A DNA stretch of 64,000 nt. It comes from Ruminococcus sp. (lineage in GTDB: Bacteria > Bacillota > Clostridia > Oscillospirales > Ruminococcaceae). The position numbers and the translations under genes were made by a program. Position 1 is the stretch's first letter. Every line of letters starts with the position of its first letter. Where the stretch lies: the NCBI GenBank assembly GCA_017484095.1, contig JAFUTU010000059.1, forward strand, positions 1-64,000, read 5' to 3'. Below, piece by piece: positions 15,553 to 22,054 of the stretch. The notes under the pieces are model-generated. The model saw only the letters and a list, made by a program, of their open reading frames with translations, had not been told where the DNA came from and searched no databases.

Positions 15553-16500
15553 ATGCTGCCATATCTATTGTTAATAGTGGGGTTCGTCCTGCTTATCAAA
15601 GGAGCCGACTTTTTTGTTGACGGCTCGTCCTCTGTTGCGGGGATATTAAAGGTACCTTCAGTGGTGATAGGTCTTACTATCGTATCCATAGGTACCAGCT
15701 GCCCTGAGGCTGCCGTAAGCATAACCTCGGGTCTTTCAGGCAATGCCGATATATCGCTCGGTAATGTCATAGGTTCAAATATGTTCAATCTGCTGATGGT
15801 GATAGGCGTCTGTTCGATCGTAAAAGCAGTGCCAACGCCTAAGGAGATGCTAAAGCGCGATATGTGGTGGAACGTTGCGGTCACTGCTGTTCTTTTTGCG
15901 ATGATATACAATTTCGGCAAGGGAAAGAACGGTTATATCACACGTATCGAGGGTATACTTTTGCTTTTGGGCATAATCGCCTACATTGTGATCGTAGTCA
16001 GGAGCGCACTTAAAAACAGAGTTGCTTCTGACGATGTAAAAATAATGTCTGTACCGAGGAGCATTATCTATATCATCGGCGGTGTTGCTGCAATAATCTT
16101 CGGCGGTGATCTTGTAGTAGACAATGCCAGCAAGATAGCCGAGCAGCTCGGAATGTCAAAAACACTGGTGGGTCTGACGATAGTTGCCATAGGCACTTCA
16201 TTGCCGGAGCTTGTCACCTCGGTAGTTGCTGCCAAAAAGGGCAACGCAGGCATAGCTTTGGGAAATGCGATAGGCTCGTCAATATTCAATATCCTGTTCA
16301 TTCTGGGTATAGCTTCATCGCTGTCGCCTATCAAGGTCGACCCTGATCTTGTTATTGATACTCTTATCCTTATCGGTGTAGCAGTGATGACGCTCATCTT
16401 TGCCAAGACCAAAGAAGAGGTGAACCGAGGCGAGGGCATAGCTATGGTGCTGTGTTACTGCGCTTATACCGCATATATAATTATCAGATGCTACGCATAA
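15553..16500 (+). CDS. Ca2+/Na+ (or Mn2+) exchanger family membrane protein
   Basis: 315 residues with about ten membrane helices and the two inverted alpha-repeats of the CaCA family: SIGTSCPEAAVSI (about 46-58) and AIGTSLPELVTSVV (about 214-227). Each is followed by a GNVIGSN / GNAIGSS segment holding ion-site residues. It belongs to the YrbG/CaxA branch. The yybP-ykoY riboswitch just upstream argues that manganese export (or Ca2+/Mn2+ exchange) is the physiological task. The ATG follows GGAAGGAGGAG. Its 3' end shares a bidirectional terminator with the convergent folC. Confidence 0.88.
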   Translation: MLPYLLLIVGFVLLIKGADFFVDGSSSVAGILKVPSVVIGLTIVSIGTSCPEAAVSITSGLSGNADISLGNVIGSNMFNLLMVIGVCSIVKAVPTPKEMLKRDMWWNVAVTAVLFAMIYNFGKGKNGYITRIEGILLLLGIIAYIVIVVRSALKNRVASDDVKIMSVPRSIIYIIGGVAAIIFGGDLVVDNASKIAEQLGMSKTLVGLTIVAIGTSLPELVTSVVAAKKGNAGIALGNAIGSSIFNILFILGIASSLSPIKVDPDLVIDTLILIGVAVMTLIFAKTKEEVNRGEGIAMVLCYCAYTAYIIIRCYA

Positions 16501-16501
16501 G

Positions 16502-16536
16502 AAAAGACCTGAGAAGTTTTTTCTCAGGTCTTTTTA
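16502..16536. terminator. bidirectional terminator between the exchanger gene and folC
   Basis: AAAAGACCTGAGAA (16502-16515) and TTCTCAGGTCTTTTT (16521-16535) form a stem with A and T runs on either side. The folC stop codon (16524-16526) lies inside the stem. Confidence 0.9.
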
Positions 16537-17792
16537 ATAAGCGTTGATATTTCTTTGTACATATAAAGGCTGCCAATTATCATTAACGGCAGCTTTTTTT
16601 GTTTTGCAAGTGCTTTTGCATCACTCAAAGCAAGCGCGGTATCTTCATATGCTGCGGAAGATATATCGTCTTTTGAAAACACCTGTGCCAGCATCTTAGG
16701 GTCAAGAGAACGCTCGTTTTCAGGTCTTACTGCGAAAAGCCTGTATGTGCAGCCTTTAAGCATTGCAGGGTAGAGATCATATTCCTTATCCGCCATAACG
16801 CCCATCAGCACGATGACCTGTGTATCAAAAAGGTTTTCTATGCTCTTTACCGTTTCTCTCATTCCGTCGGGATTGTGGGCGCCGTCGAATACTGTCAAAG
16901 GCTCATTTAAAAGCACCTCGAACCTGCCCCTGTGCCGCACGTTCAAAAATCCTTCGGCTATTATTTCCTCGGAAATATCACCCCCGATATCTTTTAGGAT
17001 ATCTATAGCTTCAAGTGCCGCAGCGGCATTCTTTGCTTGGTATGCACCAGTGAGCGAAAGCGTCAGTTCACCGTGTTTTTTATACTCAAGAACAGTTTTC
17101 CCGATATCCTGATATAAAACCTTCAAAGCGCTGTGATCTGCTATAGAGAGGGGCGCATCAAGCTCGGCTGCTCTTTTTTCTATCACTTCAAGAGCCTTGT
17201 CATTATCTCCCCCAAAGACCACAGGTCTGCCTTTTTTTATTATCCCTGCCTTATGGTAAGCGATCTCCTCGACAGTGCTGCCAAGAAAAGCAGTATGATC
17301 GGGCGCAACATTCGTGATGACAGAAAGCAAAGGCTCATCAACAATGTTAGTGGCGTCAAGGTCGCCGCCCATGCCGCATTCTATCACAGCGATATCGCAG
17401 CTCTTATCTTTGAAATATGTGTAGGCGCTCACAGCTATTATCTCAAACTGGGTCGGTCTGTCCTCCATTTGCTCTGCCTTGCTGCTGACTTTTTCAATGA
17501 GAGCGCAGAAGTCTTCCTCGCTGATGACCTCACCGTTTATCAGAAAGCTGTCTCTGATATCTGTCAGCGCAGGAGAACAAAAGCAGCCTGTTTTATAACC
17601 TGCCGCATCAAGCACCGCACACAGCATCGCAGATACAGAGCCCTTTCCGTTTGTGCCTGCAATGTGTATTACTTTAAGGCTGTTCTGCGGCCGTCCCAGC
17701 AGATCTGAAAGCTCTTTTACCCGTTCAAGCCCAAGCTTGCTTCCTCGGGCAGCAGTCATTTTCAGGTAGGAATATGCATCAATGAGCTTCAT
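16524..17792 (-). CDS. folC: folylpolyglutamate synthase / dihydrofolate synthase
   Basis: Mur-ligase-type enzyme that adds glutamate to dihydropteroate or folates and so retains folate in the cell. 422 residues. The ATP-binding loop HIAGTNGKGSVSAM is at about 43-56, the folate-loop Ser-Pro (CFCSPALTDIRD) at about 71-82, and HNPDG of the family (FDGAHNPDGMRET) at about 305-317. It overlaps folT by 4 nt (ATGA), so uptake and glutamylation are translationally linked and share the THF riboswitch. Confidence 0.95.
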   Translation of the reverse strand: MKLIDAYSYLKMTAARGSKLGLERVKELSDLLGRPQNSLKVIHIAGTNGKGSVSAMLCAVLDAAGYKTGCFCSPALTDIRDSFLINGEVISEEDFCALIEKVSSKAEQMEDRPTQFEIIAVSAYTYFKDKSCDIAVIECGMGGDLDATNIVDEPLLSVITNVAPDHTAFLGSTVEEIAYHKAGIIKKGRPVVFGGDNDKALEVIEKRAAELDAPLSIADHSALKVLYQDIGKTVLEYKKHGELTLSLTGAYQAKNAAAALEAIDILKDIGGDISEEIIAEGFLNVRHRGRFEVLLNEPLTVFDGAHNPDGMRETVKSIENLFDTQVIVLMGVMADKEYDLYPAMLKGCTYRLFAVRPENERSLDPKMLAQVFSKDDISSAAYEDTALALSDAKALAKQKKLPLMIIGSLYMYKEISTLIKKT

Positions 17793-18343
17793 TTTTTAGT
17801 TACTCTTTCAAGCTGTGACATAAACACCTTGCTGCGGCTCAGCAGATAGATCACATAGCCCTCTGCAACTGTTATCGCAAGGTAGAGAGGTATCCTCAGT
17901 GCAAGCACACTGAACGGAGTGTGAAAATAAACTCTCATACCGAAAGATTTTATCAGCATAGAGCCGACTACGTGAGCTATACCGACAGATGAATATGCTT
18001 TTAAAAGCTTGTTGCTCACTTTGGAATCCCTGGCTATCAGCCCCGAGAAAAAGCCTATTGAAGCTGCACCGACAGTTATTATCGGGTTTATGCTGTAGCC
18101 CACTATCAGACAGCCGACAATGTCAGCGCCTGCGCCGACAGCCATACCTATTGCAGGCCCGAAGAAGAAGCCTGATACCATTATAGGCAGGTTTTCGAAG
18201 CTTATCCTTATGCTGTCACCGATGTTTATAGCAAGGAGCTTACCAAGAACTATGCTCATTGCTATCATCAGGCTGGAGGCTGCAAGCACCTTTGTAGATC
18301 TGAATAATCTCAGCTCTGTCCCGAATTTTGAATTTTTATCCAT
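17789..18343 (-). CDS. folT: folate-specific ECF transporter S component
   Basis: 184 residues with about six membrane helices. It is the substrate-capture subunit that works with a shared ECF energising module (not in this window). Early helices with GKLLAINIGDSIRISFENLPIM and GPAIGMAVGAGADIVGCL are typical of FolT. The ATG at 18343 follows AGAGAGGAGG. A longer in-frame start upstream would run through the riboswitch and is rejected. The THF aptamer in the leader and the overlap with folC fix the substrate as a folate. Confidence 0.9.
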   Translation of the reverse strand: MDKNSKFGTELRLFRSTKVLAASSLMIAMSIVLGKLLAINIGDSIRISFENLPIMVSGFFFGPAIGMAVGAGADIVGCLIVGYSINPIITVGAASIGFFSGLIARDSKVSNKLLKAYSSVGIAHVVGSMLIKSFGMRVYFHTPFSVLALRIPLYLAITVAEGYVIYLLSRSKVFMSQLERVTKK

Positions 18344-18399
18344 AAAAAAACCTCCTCTCTCACTCATACGACAAGAAAGGAAGCGCTTAAATGTCACAT

Positions 18400-18496
18400 G
18401 AAGCGAGATGCAGGATACGAACCGCAAGCTTGCGCTTTTCGTCCGCCTGACAACTCTCCGTTCAGTCGGCACTTAACGTACATATCCTTACTCTTC
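18400..18496 (-). promoter_or_regulatory. THF (tetrahydrofolate) riboswitch of folT-folC
   Basis: The minus-strand leader contains the class signatures in order: GTTAAGTG, ACGAAAAGCGCAAGC...TTCGT, and CTGCATCTCGCTTC at the 3' side. P1 is formed by GAAG.../...CTTC. Beyond the aptamer, CTTCCTTTCT (18374-18383) can pair over 10 bp with AGAGAGGAGG (18351-18360), the folT ribosome site. Control is therefore likely at translation: folate-bound aptamer, hidden ribosome site. The aptamer call is from pattern recognition; the switch mechanism is inferred. Confidence 0.88.
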
Positions 18497-18504
18497 ATGC
18501 TTAC

Positions 18505-18533
18505 AGTATACTCTCTTGTAAAACATTTGTCAA
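18505..18533 (-). promoter_or_regulatory. promoter of the folT-folC transcript
   Basis: TTGACA (18528-18533), 17-bp spacer, TATACT (18505-18510), immediately before the THF aptamer. Confidence 0.85.
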
Positions 18534-18572
18534 TAGCGTTAATCTTTTATCATATATTTTTTTACAATGCTA

Positions 18573-18601
18573 TTGCAAAATCAGCGTCAATATGGTATTA
18601 T
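18573..18601 (+). promoter_or_regulatory. promoter of the ABC ATPase / pyrE transcript
   Basis: TTGCAA (18573-18578), 17-bp spacer, TATTAT (18596-18601). Confidence 0.65.
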
Positions 18602-18632
18602 TGAGATAGATATCCTGCGGTAGGAGGTCAAT

Positions 18633-19334
18633 ATGGCTTTTGTAAGTTTCAATAATGTTTATAAGACCTACAATATGGGAGAGGTCAGTATAAATGCTGC
18701 TGACGGCGTTACCTTTGAGATAGAAAAGGGCGAGTTTGCAGTGGTGGTCGGTGCCAGCGGAGCAGGAAAGACCACTATCTTGAATATGCTCGGTGGTATG
18801 GATACTGTTACCTCGGGTCAGATATTTGTTGACGGTGACGAGATATCTGCCTACAGCAAGAAAAAGCTCACGGCCTACAGGCGGTATGACATTGGCTTTG
18901 TGTTCCAGTTTTACAATCTGGTGGGCAACCTTACCGCAAAGGAGAATGTAGAGCTCGCATCGCAGATATGTAAAAATGCCCGTGACCCTGCCGAGGTGCT
19001 CGAGCGTGTCGGCTTGGGCGAGAGAATGAACAATTTTCCGTCTCAGCTTTCAGGCGGTGAGCAGCAGAGAGTTTCTATTGCGAGAGCGCTTGCAAAAAAT
19101 CCGAAGCTGCTTCTCTGCGATGAGCCTACAGGAGCGCTGGATTACAACACGGGAAAGAACATTTTGAAGCTTCTCTATGATACCTGCCGCAATGACGGAG
19201 TAACCGTGGTGGTTATAACGCATAACTCAGCCATTGCGCCTGTTGCAGACAGAGTTATAACAGTTCGCAGCAGCAGGATAGAAAGCGTCGTATTAAACGA
19301 AAGCCCTGCAAATATCGCAGATATAGAGTGGTAG
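18633..19334 (+). CDS. ABC transporter ATP-binding protein, LolD/MacB type, without a permease
   Basis: 233 residues. Walker [10 protein letters not shown] (about 38-46), Q-loop [16 protein letters not shown] (about 92-107), signature [15 protein letters not shown] (about 138-152), Walker [13 protein letters not shown] (about 160-171) and switch His (VITHN, about 194-198). The FQ.YNL.GNLTA pattern is typical of ATPases that partner FtsX/MacB-type permeases (mechanotransmission or efflux). No permease gene lies nearby: pyrE follows 37 nt later. Ribosome site GTAGGAGG. Confidence 0.88.
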   Translation: MAFVSFNNVYKTYNMGEVSINAADGVTFEIEKGEFAVVVGASGAGKTTILNMLGGMDTVTSGQIFVDGDEISAYSKKKLTAYRRYDIGFVFQFYNLVGNLTAKENVELASQICKNARDPAEVLERVGLGERMNNFPSQLSGGEQQRVSIARALAKNPKLLLCDEPTGALDYNTGKNILKLLYDTCRNDGVTVVVITHNSAIAPVADRVITVRSSRIESVVLNESPANIADIEW

Positions 19335-19371
19335 ATGCTACTAAAGAATATTATTTGAAAGGAAGATATAT

Positions 19372-20031
19372 ATGACTTACAAGGAAGAATTTATCAGATT
19401 TATGGTAGACTGCGGAGTGCTCACCTTTGGAGAGTTCACTCTTAAAAGCGGAAGAAAAGCGCCGTATTTTATCAACTGCGGGAATTATAAAACAGGCGCT
19501 CAGCTTGGCAGGCTCGGAGAGTTCTATGCAGACTGTATAGCAGATAATAAAATTGAGGTCGAAACTCTTTTCGGTCCTGCGTACAAGGGCATACCTCTGG
19601 CGGTATCGGCTGTGATAGCTCTGAGCAAAAAATACGGTATAGATGCATCCTACTGCTTTGACAGAAAGGAAGCAAAGGATCACGGCGAGGGTGGAATGTT
19701 TGTCGGAAAAAAGCTCGCTGACGGTGAAAAGGTGATAATCATTGACGATGTTATGACCTCAGGCAAGGCGCTGAGAGAGTCTATGCCGAAGCTTAAAAGC
19801 GCAGCTGATGTTGATGTAAGCGGTATGGTCATCACGGTTGACCGCCAGGAAAAGGCGCTTGATACTGAGCTTTCCGCGGTAGATCAGGCTTATGAGGATT
19901 TCGGCGTAAAGGTCTACTCAATAGTCACTATGGAGGACATTATCAAGGCGATCGAGGACGGCATAGTTGAAGGAAAAGAGTATCTTGACAGTATGAAAGC
20001 CTACAGAGCTCAGTACGGCGCAGCAAAATAA
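19372..20031 (+). CDS. pyrE: orotate phosphoribosyltransferase
   Basis: Converts orotate and PRPP to orotidine monophosphate in pyrimidine synthesis. 219 residues. The N-terminal substrate segment reads TLKSGRKAPYFINCGNYKTG and the PRPP-binding loop VIIIDDVMTSGKALRES is at about residues 122-138. Ribosome site GAAAGGAAG. It follows the ABC ATPase without a promoter of its own and ends at a terminator. No other pyr gene is in the window. Confidence 0.96.
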   Translation: MTYKEEFIRFMVDCGVLTFGEFTLKSGRKAPYFINCGNYKTGAQLGRLGEFYADCIADNKIEVETLFGPAYKGIPLAVSAVIALSKKYGIDASYCFDRKEAKDHGEGGMFVGKKLADGEKVIIIDDVMTSGKALRESMPKLKSAADVDVSGMVITVDRQEKALDTELSAVDQAYEDFGVKVYSIVTMEDIIKAIEDGIVEGKEYLDSMKAYRAQYGAAK

Positions 20032-20038
20032 CAATTTA

Positions 20039-20085
20039 CGGGGAGGGATCATCCTGGAGAGGTCCTTCCCCGAATGTGTTTTTAT
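20039..20085 (+). terminator. probable terminator after pyrE
   Basis: CGGGGAGGGATC (20039-20050) pairs with GGTCCTTCCCCG (20061-20072); a T run follows at 20078-20083 after a short gap. Confidence 0.6.
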
Positions 20086-20096
20086 AAGGTTACTTG

Positions 20097-20125
20097 TTGA
20101 CAAAAACCTTAAAAAGTTTTATAAT
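20097..20125 (+). promoter_or_regulatory. promoter of the miaB-mutSL region
   Basis: TTGACA (20097-20102), 17-bp spacer, TATAAT (20120-20125). Confidence 0.85.
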
Positions 20126-20190
20126 AGTAAAGTCGGACAGTGTGCCCTTTTGAACGTTTGGCGCTCTGGCGATCCGGAACGGGGGATAGG

Positions 20191-21576
20191 ATGACGGCTT
20201 CCACAACAGAGAAAACAGTTTCTGCGGAGGAGCTTTTGCTCGGCAAGGCTTTGGAGTATGAACGCTATGAGGGACATAAGCCGCTGGCGCTGGTACATTC
20301 ATATGGCTGCCAGCAGAATGTGAGCGATGGCGAAAAGCTCAAGGCGATGCTTCTGAGGATAGGCTTTGACTTTACGGACAAGCCCGATGATGCAGCTCTT
20401 ATAATATTTAATACCTGTGCAGTGAGAGAGAATGCCGAGGACAGAGTGTTCGGCAATCTGGGGCAGCTCAAAAAACTGAAAGAAAAGCGACCCGAGCTTA
20501 TAATAGGTATCTGCGGCTGTATGGCGCAGCAAAAGCACGTTGCCGAAAAGGTGAAGGAGTCATACCGCTATGTTGATCTTGTGTTCGGAACGTTTGCTTA
20601 CGGAGCGTTTTATGAAATGCTCTGGGAGGTTGCAGGCGAGCACAAAAGAGTGTTCAACCAGTCAGACAGGTACGGAGACATAAATGAAGAGCTTGTACAG
20701 CTGAGAGACGATAAGATAAAGGCGTTCGTGCCGATAATGTATGGCTGCAACAATTTCTGCACATACTGTATCGTACCGTATGTGCGCGGACGTGAGCGCA
20801 GCCGTAAGCCTGAGAACGTGATAAATGAAGTCGGAGGCCTTGTTAGGGACGGCTATAAAGAGATAATGCTGCTGGGACAGAACGTTAATTCATACAGCTA
20901 TGGGTTCACATCACTTCTGCGGCAGATAAATGAGATCGAGGGCGATTTCAGAGTGCGGTTCATGTCGAGCCACCCGAAGGATGCTGGGTTCGAGCTTATC
21001 GACACTATACTTGAATGTGACAAGATATGCAAGCATTTGCATCTGCCCGTGCAGGCAGGCTCCGACAGGATACTCAAAGCGATGAACCGCAGATATACGG
21101 TCGAAAAGTATCTGGAGATAATTGACTATGCGAGAAAAAAAGCTCCTGATTTTTCATTTACAACAGATCTTATAGTGGGTTTCCCGGGTGAGAGCTATGA
21201 AGAGTTCTGTATGACGAAGGAGCTTATAAAAAAAGTTAAATACGATAATATCTATTCGTTTGTTTATTCAAGACGCAGCGGCACGCCTGCCGCAAAGCTG
21301 CCCGATGATATTTCGGACAAGCAGAAGGGTCTGTGGCTGAGAGAGCTTATCCTCGAACAGCGTGAGGTCACTACACAGTGGCTCGGTAGGTTCGTCGGCA
21401 GAACGCTCAGAATTCTTCCTACAGGAGAGGGCAGAAAGGGCGAGGGCTGGCTCACAGGCAAGAGCGATGAAGATATGATCGTTGAATTTCAGGGCGATAA
21501 GAGCCTGATAGGTAAATTCGTGAGCGTTGAGATAGTCAAGGCTATGAACTGGGCGCTCGAAGGAAAGCTTATATAA
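20191..21576 (+). CDS. miaB: tRNA-2-methylthio-N6-dimethylallyladenosine synthase
   Basis: Radical-SAM methylthiotransferase that adds the 2-methylthio group to i6A37, the product of MiaA, whose gene lies 5 kb downstream in the same run. 461 residues from the ATG at 20191, which follows GGGGGATAGG. A possible GTG at 20140 lies only about 8 nt after the expected transcription start and was not used. Domains: N-terminal UPF0004 with cluster cysteines in HSYGCQQNVSDGEK, NTCAVRENA and GICGCMAQ; radical-SAM motif CNNFCTYCIVPYVRGRE; C-terminal TRAM domain. Confidence 0.96.
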   Translation: MTASTTEKTVSAEELLLGKALEYERYEGHKPLALVHSYGCQQNVSDGEKLKAMLLRIGFDFTDKPDDAALIIFNTCAVRENAEDRVFGNLGQLKKLKEKRPELIIGICGCMAQQKHVAEKVKESYRYVDLVFGTFAYGAFYEMLWEVAGEHKRVFNQSDRYGDINEELVQLRDDKIKAFVPIMYGCNNFCTYCIVPYVRGRERSRKPENVINEVGGLVRDGYKEIMLLGQNVNSYSYGFTSLLRQINEIEGDFRVRFMSSHPKDAGFELIDTILECDKICKHLHLPVQAGSDRILKAMNRRYTVEKYLEIIDYARKKAPDFSFTTDLIVGFPGESYEEFCMTKELIKKVKYDNIYSFVYSRRSGTPAAKLPDDISDKQKGLWLRELILEQREVTTQWLGRFVGRTLRILPTGEGRKGEGWLTGKSDEDMIVEFQGDKSLIGKFVSVEIVKAMNWALEGKLI

Positions 21577-21579
21577 TGA

Positions 21580-21611
21580 GAGGAGGATATCCCTTCGGGG
21601 ATAGAGCTATG
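21580..21611 (+). promoter_or_regulatory. ribosome site of ymcA with a UUCG hairpin in the spacer
   Basis: AGGAGG (about 21580-21585) is 23 nt from the ATG, too far for normal use, but the gap contains TATCCC-TTCG-GGGATA. Folding this hairpin leaves only about 5 nt (GAGCT) before the ATG and would bring the ribosome site into place. Confidence 0.5.
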
Positions 21612-22019
21612 AACGTAATTGAAATGGCGAGAGAGCTTGGAAAAGCTATTCAGCAGGATGAGAGATATATCAGGTATATGGATGCCTGCACTCTTAACGA
21701 TACAGATACGGAGCTTCAGAATGAGATAGGTAAGTTCAATATAAAGCGTGCCGAGCTTGGTGAAGAGATGAGGAAAAACGGCGGAGACACCGAAAAGCTC
21801 AAGGAGCTTAACGCCGAGATACAGGAAATGTATAAGAATATAATGGAAATGCCCAAAATGGTCGAGTTCTATGAGGCTAAGGACGAGCTGGGCAAGCTTA
21901 TCACATCTGTAAATTATATAGTGTCGCAGGCATCAGAGGGAGAAGACCCCGAGACCTGCCCCGAGACACCTCCGCAGAGCTGCTCGGGCAGCTGTGCAGG
22001 CTGCAGCGGCTGCGGCTAA
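21609..22019 (+). CDS. ymcA: YlbF/YmcA (Ric) family protein
   Basis: 136 residues, largely helical, beginning MNVIEMARELGKAIQQDERY as in the YlbF/YmcA family. In Bacillus these proteins form an Fe-S-carrying complex with YaaT that steers RNase Y and development. Here the C-terminus has six cysteines in about 20 residues (CPETPPQSCSGSCAGCSGCG), suitable as cluster ligands. The position between miaB and mutS matches Bacillus ymcB-ymcA-(cotE)-mutS, and rny is 18 kb away. The ATG at 21609 was preferred over an ATG overlapping the miaB stop because family members start here; a UUCG hairpin separates it from the AGGAGG. Confidence 0.85.
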   Translation: MNVIEMARELGKAIQQDERYIRYMDACTLNDTDTELQNEIGKFNIKRAELGEEMRKNGGDTEKLKELNAEIQEMYKNIMEMPKMVEFYEAKDELGKLITSVNYIVSQASEGEDPETCPETPPQSCSGSCAGCSGCG

Positions 22020-22054
22020 AAGATTTTTCAAAAAACTAAGTGAGGTGATAAGTG

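Noticed and set aside
18398..18604. Small plus-strand frame opposite the folT leader
   Set aside because: The region is the THF riboswitch and promoter of the minus strand.
20140..20190. N-terminal extension of MiaB from a GTG
   Set aside because: The GTG is about 8 nt after the expected transcription start and lacks a ribosome site; the ATG at 20191 has GGGGGATAGG.
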